NCBI GenBank assembly: GCA_015662475.1
Contig: DQUB01000055.1
Coordinates: 1-60,713 of the forward strand
Direction: 5' to 3'
DNA from: Pyrodictium sp.
GTDB taxonomy: Archaea; Thermoproteota; Thermoprotei_A; Sulfolobales; Pyrodictiaceae
DNA: 60,713 bases
Under the pieces are notes generated by a model. The model was given only the letters and a program-made list of their open reading frames with translations, was not told the origin of the DNA and made no database searches. Below, piece by piece: positions 59,868 through 60,713 of the stretch (within the stretch, counting starts at the first letter, position 1; each line of letters begins with the position of its first letter). A program made the translations under genes and the position numbers.

Positions 59868-59877
59868 CTTTTAAAAG
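59868..59877 (-). promoter_or_regulatory. TATA box candidate of the rps17e cluster
   Basis: CTTTTAAAAG at 59868-59877, 39 bases upstream of the rps17e ATG on the minus strand, is the correct distance for an archaeal TATA element with a short leader. Confidence 0.5.
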
Positions 59878-59902
59878 GTGTGGTGTTCTTCTCCAAGGAG
59901 AC

Positions 59903-59918
59903 CGAAACATTTTTATAG
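59903..59918 (+). promoter_or_regulatory. BRE/TATA promoter candidate of the thermosome gene
   Basis: CGAAAC followed by TTTTTATA (TATA at 59910-59917) lies about 48 bases before the thermosome ATG at 59966, giving a leader of some 20-25 bases that holds GGGGGGTG at 59951-59958, 7 bases from the start. Confidence 0.6.
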
Positions 59919-59965
59919 AAGTAGCACCTACCGTGCCCACGGAGATACATGGGGGGTGTGAGTGA

Positions 59966-60713
59966 ATGAGTAAGCCTGCTACAGCCACTATAGAACCTAC
60001 GGGAGTACCAGTACTGATATTGAAGGAAGGTACTCAAAGAACGTACGGTAAAGAGGCTCTAAGAGCTAATATAATGGTTGTACGCGCGATTGCAGAAACC
60101 CTACGTACAACTTATGGTCCTAAAGGTATGGACAAAATGCTTGTTGACAGTCTTGGCGACATAACAATCACAAATGATGGTGCAACAATACTTGACAAAA
60201 TGGATGTACAGCATCCAACAGCTAAGCTAGTAGTACAGATTGCTAAAGGTCAAGATGAAGAGGTTGGTGATGGTACAAAAACATCTGTGATATTTGCAGG
60301 CGAGCTTCTAAAGCAAGCTGAAGAGCTTCTTGCAAAGGATATCCACCCAACAATAATTGTAAGTGGTTTTAAGAAAGCTGCAGAGCTTGCAATTAAGAAG
60401 CTTCACGAAATAGCAGAGCCGATAGACATTAACGATGAGGAGACGCTAAAGAAGATTGCAAGGACAAGCTTGACAAGCAAAGCTGTACACGGTGCTAGAG
60501 ACTATCTAGCAGAACTAGCAGTCAAAGCTGTAAAACAGATTGCGGAAAAGAGAGGTGACAGGTGGTATATCGACCTAGACACATACAGATTGTCAAGAAG
60601 CATGGAGGCAGCCTTAAAGATACAAAGTTGATCTACGGTATTGTCATCGACAAAGAGGTTGTTCATCCTGCAATGCCTAGAAGGATTGAGAATGCCTATA
60701 TCGTGTTGCTCGA
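59966..60713 (+). CDS. thsA: Thermosome subunit, frameshifted and cut by the window end
   Basis: A group II chaperonin subunit folding proteins in an ATP-driven double ring. Up to 60580 the frame is normal, with TYGPKGMDKMLVDSLGDITITNDGATIL and GDGTKTSVIFAGELL. At 60581-60582 one base is missing compared with the expected Asp-Asn-Ile codons: the original frame then ends at a TGA (60629-60631), whereas the frame shifted from 60583 continues as IQIVKKHGGSLKDT and LIYGIVIDKEVVHPAMPRR, the normal thermosome sequence. A true deletion or a sequencing error at an A-run is possible. The C-terminal two thirds is outside the window. thsA versus thsB is not determined. Confidence 0.9.

Noticed and set aside
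59830..59988. Longer start for eS17 at 59988
   Set aside because: The extension is not ribosomal in character, overlaps the thermosome start and contains its promoter; a Shine-Dalgarno precedes the ATG at 59829.

Overview
The window is chromosomal DNA of a hyperthermophilic archaeon of the Thermoproteota (Crenarchaeota), most likely the Desulfurococcales/Sulfolobales side; I cannot name the genus. The lineage calls are a WhiP-like replication initiator, the HerA-Mre11-Rad50 repair operon, an Nre repair protein with a C-terminal PCNA-binding motif, an aKMT4-type lysine methyltransferase, DUF2258, NMD3, ABCE1, an archaeal class-1 release factor, a thermosome, an archaeal ApgM, the bifunctional FBP aldolase/phosphatase, box C/D guide sRNAs and frequent GTG/TTG starts. 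Base composition is AT-leaning, so the few GC-rich intergenic islands stand out as RNA genes or RNA-like structures. I see no insertion sequence, CRISPR array, prophage or rRNA operon.

Layout. 0-7 kb: the tail of a cut gene (with an in-frame TGA and protein-like sequence beyond it), a DUF131 membrane protein, an aKMT4-like methyltransferase, cysS, a radical SAM protein, a run of small archaeal genes, a PD-(D/E)XK-like protein and argF. 7-17 kb: unrecognised helical and membrane proteins, ctaB (haem O synthase), a VIT-family transporter, a C/D sRNA, an HD hydrolase, apgM, a JAMM metalloprotease, glnA, a DUF711 protein and an orphan. 17.4-26.1 kb (minus strand): one tightly packed unit reading NMNAT, GNAT-ABC fusion, THUMP protein, herA, mre11, rad50. 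Back to back with it on the plus strand are an ATP-NAD kinase family gene, an M50 protease and the WhiP-like gene, followed by an AT-rich palindrome-bearing gap that is a replication-origin candidate.

29-46 kb: DUF2258, Nre, aRF1, cysteine-cluster small proteins, an HTH/coiled-coil regulator, trxB, a second HD protein, a B12-radical SAM enzyme, a geranylgeranyl-reductase-like flavoprotein, an adenosine-specific-kinase family protein, an aminotransferase, a C2H2 zinc-finger protein, a thioredoxin-like protein, NMD3, and four or five C/D-type sRNAs in the gaps. 46-54 kb: a pyruvoyl decarboxylase (speH/arginine decarboxylase), CBS and DUF167 proteins, argS, tRNA-Arg(CCG), a tungstate-type ABC transporter (tupC, tupB, tupA), a 34-bp near-perfect palindromic operator, its divergent ModE-like regulator, and tRNA-Arg(TCG). 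54-60.7 kb: tpiA, FBP aldolase/phosphatase, ABCE1, a 34-residue Glu/Trp microprotein, a Cgi121-like KEOPS subunit, a phosphoribosyltransferase, a ubiquitin-like Gly-Gly protein, eS17, and divergently a thermosome subunit interrupted by one frameshift.

Main points of interest: the Glu/Trp microprotein with a strong Shine-Dalgarno site; the palindromic operator of the tungstate locus, which lies between two inverted, nearly identical tRNA-Arg genes; the C/D sRNAs, one with a guide matching the universal archaeal 16S GGGCCUAAAGCG segment; the joint presence of a JAMM protease and a Gly-Gly ubiquitin-like protein; a HerA-Mre11-Rad50 operon lacking adjacent nurA but extended upstream by a GNAT-ABC fusion and a THUMP protein; and the frameshifted thermosome.
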